From contig MU008197.1 in assembly GCA_010909165.1 (NCBI GenBank), positions 124,001 to 188,000 of the forward strand: a stretch of DNA of 64,000 bases, read 5' to 3'. The position numbers and the translations under genes are program-made. The notes beneath the pieces were generated by a model. That model ran no database searches. It had not been told where the DNA came from and saw nothing but the letters and a program-made list of their open reading frames with translations. Numbering within the stretch: position 1 is the first letter of the stretch; each line of letters begins with the position of its first letter. Origin of the DNA: Anthoceros angustus (Eukaryota; Streptophyta; Anthocerotopsida; Anthocerotales; Anthocerotaceae). Shown piece by piece: positions 1-11,881 of the stretch.

Positions 1-76
1 AGTCTCCCACCCTAATTCTATTTTGTTGAATGCAATTACATGGCGGCCAACTCCAACTCGGTCAGCTGTGGCTTGC

Positions 77-290
77 GCCATCGGGTTGCCAAACCCTACC
101 TCGACCGTGGCTGTCCCCTCGGTTTGCAAAACCCTACGTCGGCCACCATGGTTTGCGAACCCTACCTTGGCCGTGGCCGCCTTGGTTTGCAAAACCCTAT
201 GTTGGCTACGCCATGGTTTGCGAACCCTACCTTGGCCGTGGCCGCCTTGGTTTGCAAAACCCCACGCCGCCACCAAGGGCCATGGTTTGT
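77..290. repeat. Tandem repeat of about 67 bp, telo-box rich
   Basis: About three head-to-tail copies of a unit of roughly 67 bp. Each unit carries TTTGCAAAACCCTA and GCGAACCCTACC, so each holds two AACCCTA (telo-box-like) words. The first copy (about 77-146) is more diverged than the other two. The overlapping ORFs in all frames come from the repeat and are not treated as genes. Confidence 0.75.
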
Positions 291-329
291 GAAACCTACC
301 TCGGGCCGCAGCCACGGCCGCATCCACGG

Positions 330-2640
330 GTTCTGAGCAAGTGACATTCGATTGGTCTTGTACTTGGGGAACTCGAGCTTTATAGAAAAGGAAGAAACAA
401 GATCGTGCTCGTAATAAGGAAACATCGGTAAGGAGCGCAGAAAAGGCTTCGACCATGGAGGGTAGGCAGGCCAGACCTGCAAGCCGCCGAGGACCCTGCA
501 GCCACAGCTTGAAAAGGATTTAGGTTTTCTCTCCACTTCTGCAACTCATCCTTGCTGAGGCAACCTCCAATAGAGGGACCTACATTGGTGAACCGCTTAA
601 CATTCTCCTCTATCAAGTCTCCACTTGGCTTCTCTGGTGTCTCTTTTGCCCGAGCATAGCAAGCAGATCGAAACTCTAAGGTTGGTAGCCACTGTACAGG
701 AATTGAAGCAACACTCAAAACATAAAAAGCAGATGGCACCTACCCAGGTGACATACCAAAGGATTCATCATCTTGATAACATCCTCAGATTAGTACATGG
801 ACAACAATTCCAAAGCCAACTTCTCTACAGACGTCCCCAAATTCAGGCAGTCAATAGAAAGCAAAATATACTCTTGGTCCTCTCGACTTGGAAGTCACCC
901 AAGACAACCTACCAAAGGCTAGCACAAGCCAGACTTCAAACACATGCAATCCATCACCATCTTCTCTTTCTCCTTTTACGATCTAGTCATTAGAAAACCC
1001 AATTAATGGGCCTTCAGAGCTTCTGAGATAGCTCCGAGTACACTTGGTTGCCCTCAAAATCTTCGAAACACCTTAAATCTGCACATCATGCCCAAGTTTC
1101 TGAACAACACCATGCTTCCAACCCTTCCCTGCTACCAAGTCTGCTACAAATTGAAACCTTGTATTCTCACCAAATTACTATAGCTGGCCATCAGCTGATC
1201 CCAAACTGTCTCCTGCACATGATGGTCGCAAACGTCCTATGTATTAGCTAATCCTTGAAGCTTGACAAGTCTGCAGGCTAGTATAGTAGAACTTAATAGT
1301 GCGGGCTTAATGTCTTCTCTCCTTCACACAGCCGCAATCAACACATGCGAAAACGACGGACCTCTAGCAATCCGCTACAGCTTGAACTTCCAACATCAGC
1401 AGCCATCAACCATAACAACACCTAAACTTCTAGCATCAGCAGCAATCAACCACAGTAGCAATTGAACTTCCAAAGATCTCGCGCCCATCACAACAGACTC
1501 GAACTTCCATCATCTACAACACCGCCATAGCAAGACCGGCCAACGCAACCGTGAACGTATCCATAGGCCTACAACGAGCACAAGTTGACAACAAAGTGGA
1601 GCCATGCCATTCATAAAAAAAAGGTTGTCTACTGTACAAAGTGCAAAATTGCACAGCTTACATCATACTCCATTTCCTACTGCGACCTTACTGCGGCGCA
1701 TCCTTTGCCTCCCCTAACACATAGCATACAAGAGCTGTTGCTGCAGCTCCAAGCCCTAGGGAGGAGGACCAAGCCTACACCACCTCCAACGAGTCCTCTA
1801 TGGTCTTCATGCTCAGGGGGAGGCCATTTAGCGTGGCCTCCATTTCCCCAACGGCGTTTCGCATCTCGTGCAATGTGCCCTCAAATCGCATTCGCCCACA
1901 GTGCCGCCTCCAGAAGCCCGCGTACGAGCATTGGGTGTTGCTGGCACCCACCTTGGCCTCCGCACTTCCTCCTCTGACACCATGTCCGACTCGGTGTAGT
2001 CTCGCTTCCTCCCTCTTGTGCTTATCCTCCTTGGAGGAGGAGTCGACTACTCACTCCGCTCTGCCTCTCCTTCCGACATCGCCTCCGCTCCACCACTATC
2101 AGCTCCCCTTGTTCCTCCTCCTCCTTCGATGTGCCGTCGGATGTTGGCCTCCACCGCCATGAGCTCCTACAGCAGCCCCTCTCGCTCCTCCCATCCGCAG
2201 CCTTGCCTCTTGAGCCTCCCTCTGATTTGCTGCTTCTGCTCTACATCGAGATACCGCCACCGTTGGAACTGGTGATTCTTCCCGTACACTGCCTTCCGCA
2301 ATCTCATAGGCCCGCTCCATCGCACCGCCGCCATGCCTCGCTCGCTCGGCTCGGGCAGCCATCGCCGCCACGCTCGCTCGCCTGCCCCATGGGGCCCATC
2401 GACCGCCGGGCGCGATGCCATCCCACCGCCCCTCACCTCTCGCCTAGGCCGATAGCGACTTCCTCCGCCCGCCATTGCTAGCCTCGCGCCCGCCAAGCCG
2501 CCAACGACGAGCAACCGCCTCAGCCGGGTTTCCCGCCTCGCCATTAGCGGCGACATCCAGCAGCGCCTTAAGCACTAGGGGAGAGGGCCCAGTGCCCTCC
2601 CCCCTGCCTGCTCCGCTCCTCTGAAAGCCTGAGTGCCAAG
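330..2640. other. No gene recognised; C-rich non-coding stretch
   Basis: Short ORFs lie on both strands, but none resembles a known family. From about 1680 to 2620 the + strand is strongly C-rich and full of CTCC/CGCC words, so stops are rare by composition; this explains the 116-130 codon ORFs there. It may be a degraded mobile element or the untranslated part of one, but no diagnostic domain is visible. Confidence 0.4.
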
Positions 2641-2661
2641 GCAGTTGAAAGTTGTGTGGTA

Positions 2662-2885
2662 GGTGAAAGGTGCCTCATCAACCTGAACTCAAATGCATAT
2701 CAAAATTGTGGTATGTTGAAAGGTGCCTCACGCGGGCAAGCCTGAACTCAAAGGCATTGCAAAATTATGAGAAGTGAAAGGTGCCCTCACGGGGGCAAGC
2801 CTAAACGCAAAGACATTTCAAAATTGTGAAAGGGAAAGCTCCCTCACGGGGGCAAGCCTGAACTCAAGACATATCAAAATTGTGG
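2662..2885. repeat. Tandem repeat of about 58 bp, four imperfect copies
   Basis: Four copies of a unit of the form GAAAGGTGCCTCACG followed by GGGCAAGCCTGAACTCAA and ending in CAAAATTGTG. The copies begin near 2664, 2718, 2776 and 2832. The first copy is diverged (TCATCAACC in place of the GGGCAAG block). No coding capacity is evident. Confidence 0.75.
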
Positions 2886-3712
2886 AAACCTATAGATGGA
2901 AGGTTCAGGGCCCTGTGCCAGCATCTCCTCGGACGGCCCCATGCTCAGTGTCCTCGTTGATGTCCAGGTAGTTCATCTACCCCTGCCAGCCTCGTGGAAG
3001 GGCTGAAGTGAAGGGTGCTAGAGGGCTGAGTTTCTCCAAAACTCAGCCCGCTCACTTAGGCTACAACTTCCTTCGATCTGCAAAGAGAAAACCAACGGCG
3101 TGGAAGGAAGTTCGGTGAGCGAAAAAAGAGGTTGGGTTTGGTTTGTGTGTATGCTTCAATGTGGCCGCTTTGGTGCGTCCCCTTTGAGCACCCTCGGGTC
3201 AGCTACCAAAGTGGACAGAATGCAACATGAAGGCAAATGTGAGCTCAGTTCGAAGAAAAAGTTTGGTGTGAAAAAATATGCGCCCTGTCCCCTCCGTCCT
3301 CTTTGGTATTCCATAATTTCCAGGTCTGAGAATTTGGGTTGAAGAGCTGGACTGCACTACCGGAAAACGTACAAGATTCTCACAAGAGCCGGGCTTTCCG
3401 TTCCAAAAATAATAGTTTTGTAGAGCAGAATAACATTTCATCAAATGTATTCCAATTCGTTGCTTGTTGCGAGGTGCAAGTTGGATCTGTCCCCCGGCTA
3501 CCCTTGTTTCAATACTTGCACCCACTTTGCCTATGAAGCAACGACCAGATGCTACTAGCAGACTTGCCTACAGCGTTAGTGGGTAGTGGAGACGACAACA
3601 CAACGGTAACCACTGACTCGTGGGTGTCTGTGTTTGCCTGAAACGTTGCTGGTGCGGGACACTTTTCGGAGAGTTTCGAAAGCAGTGCCCAAGCGTACAG
3701 CTTTCTGTTCAC
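2886..3712. other. Intergenic; downstream flank of the aldolase gene
   Basis: No gene is recognised. The right part is presumably the 3' UTR of the aldolase on the minus strand, but no clear polyadenylation signal could be fixed by eye. ORFs of 65-108 codons here match nothing recognisable. Confidence 0.4.
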
Positions 3713-5776
3713 TCAGTACACGTAACCTTTAACGTGGAGAGACTCTGCTGAGCCAGCGACCGCTCCAGCATCACCACCGTACTTGCCCAGAGTAGCCTCT
3801 GAGTTGGCCTTGCACCTGGCAAGGAATGCCTGTTGCGCAGCAGCGACGTTTTCCTTCTTTCCAGCCCAGGTCTTCAGGGTAGTCTGCTGGAGAGCACGGC
3901 CGAAGGAGAAAGACAACGTCCACGGCTTGACAGTATCAAGCTTGTTCATGGCGTTCAAATTCACCGTAGCCTGCTCCTCACTCTGACCACCGGACAGAAA
4001 AACGATCCCGGGAACAGCAGGAGGCACTGTTCTCTGCAGAGCCTGAACTGTAGCCTTAGCTATGACCTCTGGCTCAACCTTTGGGCCCTCTGAGCCAGGG
4101 GTTACCATGTTCGGCTTCAGCAGGGTCCCCTCCAGAAGTACATGGTGCTCGCTCAAGGCTTTGTAAGTTGCTGCCAGAACCCGCTCTGTCACCTCCTGAC
4201 ACTTGTGGATGTCATGAGGCCCGTCCACCAGTATCTCAGGCTCCACGATGGGGACAAGCCCGTTCTCCTGGCAGATGATAGCGTAACGGGCAAGGCCTTG
4301 CGCGTTCTGCTGAATAGAAAGCTCGCTTGGTTCCTTCGCGCCGATCTTCAGAACAGCTCTCCACTTGGCAAACCTTGCACCAGCCTTGTAGTACTTCGCT
4401 GCACGCTCACCGAGGCCATCATGACCCTGGGTGGTAGTCTCGCCGTCAGTACCGGCAAGAGATACGACCCCCTTGTCCACCTTGATCCCTGGGATGACTC
4501 CTGCATCGTTGAGGATGTTCACGAAAGGGACACCGGTGGAAGACCTCTGAAAGAGAGTTTCTTCATACAGGATGACTCCACTCAGGTACTGCAGCGAGCC
4601 AGGGGCTGTGAAGAGCAGCTCACGCAGTGCTTGCCGATTGGCCTCCACGTTTTCAACGTCTATGCTCGCCAGCCGCTTCCCGATCGTCCCTGTGGACTCG
4701 TCGGCTGCTAAGATACCTTTCCCGGAGGTGGCAATGTAGCGGGCAGTTCGGATGAGGTCATCTGTTTGTTGGACGAACAGAAGAATCCCACATTCAGAAA
4801 CTTGAGCCTAAGCAGCTTGGGAACAATTCACAATTGCCAGCTATGCCTGTGCTCTAGCAGTCACGATCAAACCTCTCAGCACTCTACAGAATGTGTGACA
4901 ATGCCAGACTCAAGAATATGAGCTCCTTATCGCTGCGGCGTCTCCTAATGCAATGTTTAGCGTGCATCTTGAACAGCTGTTCTTCAGACAGGAGTCAGGC
5001 TTTGGTTTTCAATGCAGCCATAGGTCACGAAATGAAGCAAATCAAATGGACCGGCTTCTTACGGCCTCCTCTAACCATGCTGGGGAATTATTCGTTGTAG
5101 ATCAGCAGAAGCAAGCTATTCAGGATCCTGAACGTCGTGAAAATCAGCTCCAGTCAGATACGAAAGGTGATACTTTTTTCCAAATGGAAGCCGGAGCAGC
5201 AGCTTGCCTTCCTCTAAGACGAGCATCTGTGTGGAGTTGAGGCGAAATTGGTGTACAAAATTGCCATACTTATTACAGCACACTCTGGACAGCAGTTCCG
5301 CTCGAAACAGCCTCCACAACAAGACACAGCATGTTGGCTGGAATTCTACTTGCAGGAAGAGCTGTGCAAACTGAACCACGGGAGCACGGGAGGCAGATTC
5401 ATATGAGCATGAATTGAGAAGTAACCAAATGATGCAACAAGAACCACAATGTTCCGCCATTTGCACCGGGCAGACGGCATTCACAATCCACTACATCAAG
5501 ACACCGCAAGCCCTGATAGCAGATTCTCACAACAACAAAGTTCCAGCTGAGAGACCATTACACAAGGCTACCAGCAATGCCTCACAGTTAGAAGAAGTCA
5601 CATGCACAAGCAGAGCGGCACCACAATTCTGCGAAAAACCTTCAGCAAGAGAGCAATGTCGCAATCTGGTACAGGTTCCGGAGTCGGACAACACGCGCAC
5701 ACGCACAATTGAAGAGCAGACATGCAGGAATTTGGGCCAGAAAAGTACCAGCGTACTTGCCGGTGTAGGCCGTCAT
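3713..5776 (-). CDS. FBA: Fructose-bisphosphate aldolase, class I, cytosolic type
   Basis: Cleaves fructose-1,6-bisphosphate to dihydroxyacetone phosphate and glyceraldehyde-3-phosphate (glycolysis, gluconeogenesis). Two exons: 5749-5776, encoding MTAYTGKYA plus one base, and 3713-4761. They join in phase to 358 codons, the usual class I length. The intron (4762-5748, about 990 bp) is GT-AG and much longer than most in the window. The second exon begins [24 protein letters not shown], with the conserved GILAADEST block near residue 30. Further on come the EVILYEET-like block (here [11 protein letters not shown]), the Schiff-base region [12 protein letters not shown] with the active-site lysine, and [12 protein letters not shown]. 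The C-terminal tyrosine (GYVY), needed for full activity in class I enzymes, is present. No transit peptide is seen, so it is cytosolic. The start is set by the MTAY exon, standard for plant cytosolic copies. Confidence 0.95.
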
Positions 5777-6638
5777 GGTTCCAGTTGGTAGGGAGAGGCG
5801 GGGTTGGTTAACGCGACACTTGCCGCCGGCAAGGAGGGGCTTTAAAAGGGCAAAAGATCTGAAAGGAGCGGACTGAACTGCGATTGGATTGGCGTGCGCT
5901 TTGTACTGTATGGACAGCATATCATCTGTGCGCTATCCGGTGCGACTCCACGGTTAGCCACCGCACCAAGTGGCATGTCGTGCATTGCTCATTTCCCATC
6001 TGCGCTCCTTGTACGACACATGCTCTTTCTGCCTCCATTGCCTCGCCGCTCGGTCGGTGATTACTTGGTTGGACACTCCATACGCTTGGAAGATGGCCCT
6101 CACGAGGAAGTAGGTGGCAAGGCGACACTTCCATTCGATAAACCCTAACTTTTTGCCTCACCAAACCACCTTTCCCCTTCTTCGTCTCAGGTAGATGGGA
6201 TTTCCAATCTCTTTTTCTGATATAAAGTCTCCTTTTCCGTCTTCAAATCCACCATTTGTAGGTGATACGTCGGATAATGGTAGGAGCGCACGATCTCACC
6301 TATGTCTTCGGTTGTTAAGAAAGGCAGTGAGTCCTCCATCACAAAAGCGAGCATCATGAGCTTCAGCCCGTACAGTTCAATTTAGTTGGGCATGGTACTC
6401 GCATAGCACTTAAAGAGATGGCGGCCTTTGCGAGCCTTGCACTGCTAGGGGCACAGCGCTACCCAGCATTTCACGTCGCCAGACTATGGACCAGGATACT
6501 GCAAAATAACTCGCTTTGTCACAGAATCCTTCTTAGTTAAGATTGCAGTATGCTATTGTGCTTGCTGACTATTTAACCAGCAGACACCACCACCAATGTT
6601 CTTGGGAAGCTAAAAGAAATAGCAGTGCCTCCTCACAA
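5777..6638. other. Intergenic between aldolase and TIM10
   Basis: Contains the aldolase promoter and 5' UTR (5777 to about 5950) and the 3' flank of TIM10. No further gene is recognised. Confidence 0.45.
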
Positions 6639-7348
6639 TCATAGATCTGTTTTGTTGGACCCCAGCATCTGACCTACGATTCCTGTTACCTGCAAAACCA
6701 CAACATGGAATGTCAGCGACTGGCAGACGTTTGCCGCCCATCAACGTGAAATCGTGGTAGCTCCGCGAACTGGTGCTCACCTGCCAATACTTGGCAACAC
6801 AGCGGTCGATGCAGCTGTTCTCCCCAACATTCAGTTCGGGCTCCTTGTACCTGATATGAAAACACTAATTTCAGCAGCCAATTCGCCAAAGCACCAACTC
6901 CGACAGCATAAGGTGGAAATAACAAAGAACTGAGCGGACTCACCTCTTCTCGATGCACTTCTCGAAGCACGTCTGAGTTAATCTGCGGATACACCAGGAT
7001 GCAATTAGCGTGCTTCCTCCACACATTTACAGCCCGCACGGAGTGCCCTCCGATTAACCTTTCCACGACACCAGCTGGCTCGATACCAGTGTTTGGAACG
7101 AACATCACACCCACGAGCGACAAAAAATAGCACCATCAACGCAGACGGACAGCTTGCTTACTTATTGAACAAATCTACTCTGTACTCCATCTCTTGTTGA
7201 GCCATACCTAAAACCTGATCCACACAGGAAACGGGCAAACGCGTGAGACAACCATACCGCGCAATTGCTGCATCGGCTTGCATCAAAGAGGTGATGGAGC
7301 AAGAACAACCTGCTCTCTGTCCAGAGTGCTTGCGCTTTTGGCAGCCAT
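6639..7348 (-). CDS. TIM10: Mitochondrial intermembrane-space chaperone Tim10
   Basis: Small TIM chaperone that, in a hexamer with Tim9, carries hydrophobic carrier proteins across the mitochondrial intermembrane space to TIM22. Five exons were rebuilt by hand: 7310-7348, 7162-7214, 6944-6982, 6781-6850 and 6639-6689. All boundaries are GT-AG and all phases close, giving 83 aa, the same length as the Arabidopsis protein. The start MAAKSASTLDREQ joins VLGMAQQEMEYRVDLFNK. The twin CX3C pairs are seen as CFEKC and CIDRC, spaced by the typical loop, and form the two intramolecular disulfides. The C-terminus is VTGIVGQMLGS followed by a short tail. No exon alone would be found as a gene by length. 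Confidence 0.93.
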
Positions 7349-7805
7349 GGCGGAGTTGAGACTGACCCCGCACGATTTTTCTCAGATACGCTGCCAAAAC
7401 CTAACGCGACACGCGCAAGGTTCAACCTACGATATGAACGGAGTTGCTCACTGGAATGCACACTCGTGTGAACCGATGGGAATCAACCAAAATACATTGA
7501 AGGGGCACTCCTAATAGAAGGGCGTGACAAGAATTTCTAGACCTAACCCCGCCCTATGTGCATAGGTGTAAAAAATTCTCCTGTCAACGTTTTATGTTGA
7601 GACGACGTAGGCACAGTACTGAAGACTGTTTCCTGAAGCTCCCATGCCGGAGCTGGTGGTCTGGCCTAACGATGTAACATCCATGGGTGAAATGACGTGA
7701 AATGTCGGGTCACCAATATCGAGACTTAACTGTAAAGGTGTTGTGTTTGTTAGTTTCTGTCAATGAGGGTTTTGGTGTCTTGCACAAATCTGTAGATCCT
7801 GTGTA

Positions 7806-8588
7806 CTAGGTTTCAGTCAGAAATGGAAGCTCGAAAGGAAGTTGTATGAATCCTACAGCAACCAGGAGAAAGAAAAACCACACAACGAAAACTGCCAACA
7901 ACGCCTTAGCTGCAGTTCCTGGATCTGCAACAGCACAGGAATGTCAACACTCCCTTCAAGCACGAGCACAGCTTGCAAGCTTTCAAGTTTGCAAGGCTGA
8001 GGAACCATATGACTTACCAACATCGTCAGTCTCCTTGGTTTTTTCGATCAGCCAGAGGCCTATTTCCTTGATGGTCTTGATGAAATCGCTATCCTTCTTG
8101 GGATCAGCTCCCAATGCTTCTTTTTCCAGCTCGTCCCATTTAGAGTTCACCTCCCGCCTTCAAGACAGCATACTGAACGGTACTTTCAGAAATCTGCTCC
8201 ATCACTTGAGACATTTGCTGAACGATGAACTGGTTAGCCGGAATATGAGAAGGGGAAGCTTAACTTACCATTCCTCAGGAGAAAGTGTTCTGGGAGGGCG
8301 AGAATCACTCGTGGGTTCTCTGCTTTTGGTTTTCTTCTCCACCTTAGTCTTTATCCCAAACTCCCTCTCCAGGTCTGTCAGTGACGCCCTCCTCCATGTG
8401 TCATCCTCGGCAGGCTTCTGTGGGGCTCCGGACCTCCCTCCATCCTTCCGCTTCTGCTCGGCCCGAATATTTAGTACACTGGAGGAGACCCTTGATCTGG
8501 ACCTGGCAGAACCCCACTTGCCCGGAGAGGACACTAAGCTAGAGAAATAGCCACAACTACACGAAAACGCGTGCACCACACCGGCCAT
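7806..8588 (-). CDS. Predicted plastid-targeted protein with one C-terminal membrane segment, function unknown
   Basis: Three exons, 8269-8588, 8018-8157 and 7806-7924, join in phase to 192 codons with GT-AG introns. The N-terminus (MAGVVHAFSCSCGYFSSLV and onward) is rich in Ser, Ala, Gly and Arg and lacks acids, like a chloroplast transit peptide. The middle (about residues 40-105) is charged and low in complexity. From about 105 to 150 an acidic and basic helix-like part follows, with EEWREVNSKWDELEKEALG spanning the first intron. The last exon encodes a single hydrophobic segment (ALLAVFVVWFFFLLVAVGF, about residues 160-178) followed by a short polar tail. I do not recognise the family. 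A thylakoid or envelope single-pass protein with the charged domain on the N-terminal side is an inference. A long + strand ORF across the same DNA is its shadow. Confidence 0.7.
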
Positions 8589-9069
8589 GTTTGAGAGTGA
8601 AAAATCAGCTCAATCCGGTTTGCCGCGGCCAGCACGAACTTACGACACCAGGATCTGAGCAGACGGCATATTTCAAGTGATGTTTTCTCCTCTTGCCTGC
8701 ACCAGATGAGCACCTATGTAAACACTCCGCGGAACAAGCACACCATGTAAGATACATTCCAATCACAACAGCTAAATCTGTTGCAATTCCGACTCACAAG
8801 GTAACACGATCCCACGAAACAGGGAGATATAGAATGTCAGATGTCAGAACCCACCCCAAAAAAATGTGTGCTTTCTCAAATGCTGGAGATTCCCCACAGT
8901 AATTGCACTTTACGGTATTCTGATCACAAGAGAGAATCTGGTCGTAGCAGTTTGGTTGCTTGGGCCCCAAGGTTGGGCCTTAGGGTTCCTTGAGTTGTAC
9001 GTATTTTCCCATTCAAGCCTTCATGAGCTCAACGCAAGCAAGCAGGTAGCACATCGACAGCAGCACATC

Positions 9070-11236
9070 ATGGCTTCCTTGGCAGCAGTTGGATCTGCTG
9101 TGACTCGGGCTCGAGTACCATCTGGGCTGTCTTCCTCAGCAGAGGAGCAGGCGTTTTGTTCTCGATTTTTCAAGCAGGGTCGCACGTCACAGATCAGGCT
9201 GCCAGCTTATGGGAGAGATGCAGTACCAGCGCAGGTATAATATTTCCACCATCTCTCAGCCAATGTCCGGTGCCAAAATTTGCCAGAAATAGGTGATCAA
9301 CACTTTTTATTCGGACGCATACAGAGTGAATTGGGAGGGCCCAGTCGAAGGAGCTGCAAATTGCACGCATCCGTGACTGAAGCAGCGGTTGCACATCCCT
9401 TGAAGTAAGTAGAATTTGTTTACTTGTGATCATGGCGAAAAGTGTATTCAGTGGGGTAATGTGAAAGCACGCCTTCCTGATGTGCACTGATCGATTTCCA
9501 CTCGTGGGAGCAGAGATGTTGACACTTCTTCCAGCATTGATTGGGACAATCTTGGTTTTGGGCTCCGGCCAACAGATAGCATGTTTTTGATGAAGACCGA
9601 TAATGAGGGCAATTGGCAGGGGGGTGAACTGCTCCCGTACGGCAACATATCGTTGAGTCCAGCTGCTGGAGTCCTGAACTATGGACAGGTATGGTCTGTT
9701 CGTATCAGCATCCATCGTCTTCTTCTAAGCATGGTCTAGCTTTGTTTAATGTTGGCATTGCATCGATTCCAAGAGAATGCACCATTGCTTAAAAAAAAAA
9801 AAATGCTTCTGGATGGCAGGGATTGTTTGAGGGGTTGAAGGCCTACAATACTGAAGGAGGAGAAGTGCTGTTGTTTCGGCCGGAAGAGAACGCTCTTCGC
9901 ATGCAAAACGGGGCTGCACGACTTTCCATGCCTGCTCCTCCAGTAGAAACGTTTGTGAATGCTGTGAAGCAAACTGTTCTTGCAAACAAGCGCTGGGTAT
10001 GTTTTACTTTCAGGGGTTCTGAACTCGTCACTCTGGTTTTTGAAGGGTGATTGTCTGTGCTTGCCCTTATGTTCTGCTGTTTGTAACAGATACCTCCAGC
10101 AGGTAAAGGATCCCTGTACGTTCGGCCGATGCTCTTTGGATCTGGAGCTGTCCTTGGTTTGGCTCCAGCACCGGAATACAGCTTTCTCATCTATGTGTCA
10201 CCTGTGGGCAATTACTTTCCGGTATATAAATTATTCCACCGGCAGTGGCTTGACTCTCCTCTTGAATGTCGTTTCTTTTGGGCATGTGTCCTTTTTAACT
10301 TCCCAAAACCAGCTAACACTTGGCTGACGTCTCCAATCTCCCCAGCAAGGTCTGGCACCTATTGATCTCAAGGTCGAGACAGAGTATCACCGTGCTGCTC
10401 CGGGAGGAACTGGTGGAGTCAAGACCATCGGCAACTATGCTCCTGTAAGCTACAACCAAATGATTATGAATTGTGAAGCAGCACATGTGTATGCGGTGTC
10501 CCTAATATGAATTTAAACAGGTCTTGAAAACACAAATAGCAGCTAAAGGGAAGGGATACTCTGATGTAGTGTATCTTGATGCCGTGGAAAACAAATATGT
10601 GGAGGAAGTGTCATCATGCAACATCTTTGCTGTGAAGGTAAACTGTGGCGGATTGCTTGGATCATGGGTCCACGTATTTCCCTTTTCAAAGCATTCTTAA
10701 CCTCTGTGCACTATGCAGAACGATACGATTGCAACGCCAGACCTACGGGGCACCATCCTGCCAGGCATCACCCGGAAGAGCATAATCGAACTAGCTCAGA
10801 GCAAAGGCTACAAGGTATGACTCTCATCAACAACAGGTTGCAAGAATCTCTCGAAAGCATGGAATAAAGAGTTCCGTTCTGTTTCTGACTCCGGAACTAC
10901 ACTATGCGGCGGCCCTGGGCCTGAACAGGTTGAAGAACGACCTTTGGATGTGGAAGAGCTGTTAGATGCAGATGAAGTTTTCTGCACGGGTACAGCAGTG
11001 GTGGTCTCTCCAGTCGGATCCATTACATACGGAGACAGGAGGTGAGCAATTATACTACAAGTAATGTGTTGCAAAATATGTTTTCTGTATTCATTTCACC
11101 TGTCTGCTGTCTGAGTTTCAGGAGCAAGTACAGGAATGGCGGGGTCGGTGAATTGTCCAAGGAACTGTACAAGTTGCTGACAGATATTCAGACTGGGAAA
11201 GCAGAAGACAAACTGGGCTGGATCGTGAAGCTGTAG
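9070..11236 (+). CDS. BCAT: Branched-chain-amino-acid aminotransferase, class IV PLP enzyme
   Basis: Transaminates Leu, Ile and Val with 2-oxoglutarate; the N-terminal extension suggests a plastid or mitochondrial location. Exons: 9070-9178, 9516-9688, 9820-9996, 10090-10221, 10346-10444, 10521-10637, 10719-10814, 10929-11041 and 11122-11236, giving 376 codons with all phases closed. Family blocks are [73 protein letters not shown] (the PLP phosphate region), [53 protein letters not shown] and the C-terminal LGWIVKL. The catalytic lysine region (SDVVYLDA and the preceding K) is present. The weak point is exon 1: a donor after G9178 (GTCGCA, poor consensus) is needed for phase, because the better-looking CAG/GTATAA at 9234 would be out of phase. 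An unseen small exon in 9180-9515 is the alternative. Confidence 0.9.
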
Positions 11237-11881
11237 ACCAGTATAGACTTCTCAGTTGTCTACCTAAAAAAGGATCAATGGCAGCTTCTGTAGGTCAGTC
11301 AGAAAAGTCCAGGGGTGGAGGTTTGTTGAATAACTCCAACTTCTTGCCTCACATGTATGTGTGCTTCTATGGAAGTCGTATCAGCCTTTTGAGCTGTCAC
11401 GGCTCTATTCCTGAAATACTAACTGCATTCCCTCTTGTCACCTGCAAGGTGTGCATTGGCCTTAACTGTGCAACTAAAGGAGACATGGAACAGACACGAT
11501 GAGTTTGGAGGGCTGGCCATGGGTTTGTGTAGTTTTGACCCTCAAGTTTGTCAGCGTTCGGGTTAGGATGGGTGGGGTTCGTAGCCACACGCAGCTAGTG
11601 TTGCAGTGTGCAGACTGTGTATGAGGCCAATGATACCTCGCCGAGAGGCTTCCATTTATTCATGGCAGAAAACCTGCTCGTGGTAGCCATAGCACGTCCT
11701 AACCTATGCTTATGCTTAGAGGTTGAACAGTTGCTGCTCTCTTGGGTTGCAGACTAACGCGAATCATCGGAACCGTGGAAGGGTGAGCTGTTCGACCTTG
11801 CCGGCTTGTGCACGTCCAGAAGCAAGCAGCATCTTAGGAGAAAAAAGATGTAATCAAAGGGCTTAGCATTTTCGGACAAAG
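11237..11881. other. Intergenic; 3' UTR of BCAT and upstream of GH3 copy 1
   Basis: No gene is seen. The left part should be the BCAT 3' UTR. The right end leads into the first exon of a GH3 pseudogene. Confidence 0.45.

Noticed and set aside
1585-2560. Overlapping ORFs of 116-130 codons on both strands
   Set aside because: They come from the C-rich composition that lowers stop frequency; no domain, no splice pattern and frames conflict.
3833-4711. Plus-strand ORFs up to 189 codons
   Set aside because: They are antisense to the aldolase coding exon.
7846-8550. Plus-strand ORF of 234 codons
   Set aside because: It overlaps the three-exon plastid-type gene on the other strand, whose phases close and which has a transit-like start and membrane segment.
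9790-9803. Poly-A run as a sign of a retrocopy
   Set aside because: It lies within a BCAT intron just before the exon 3 acceptor; the gene is normally spliced, so it is not a retrocopy tail.
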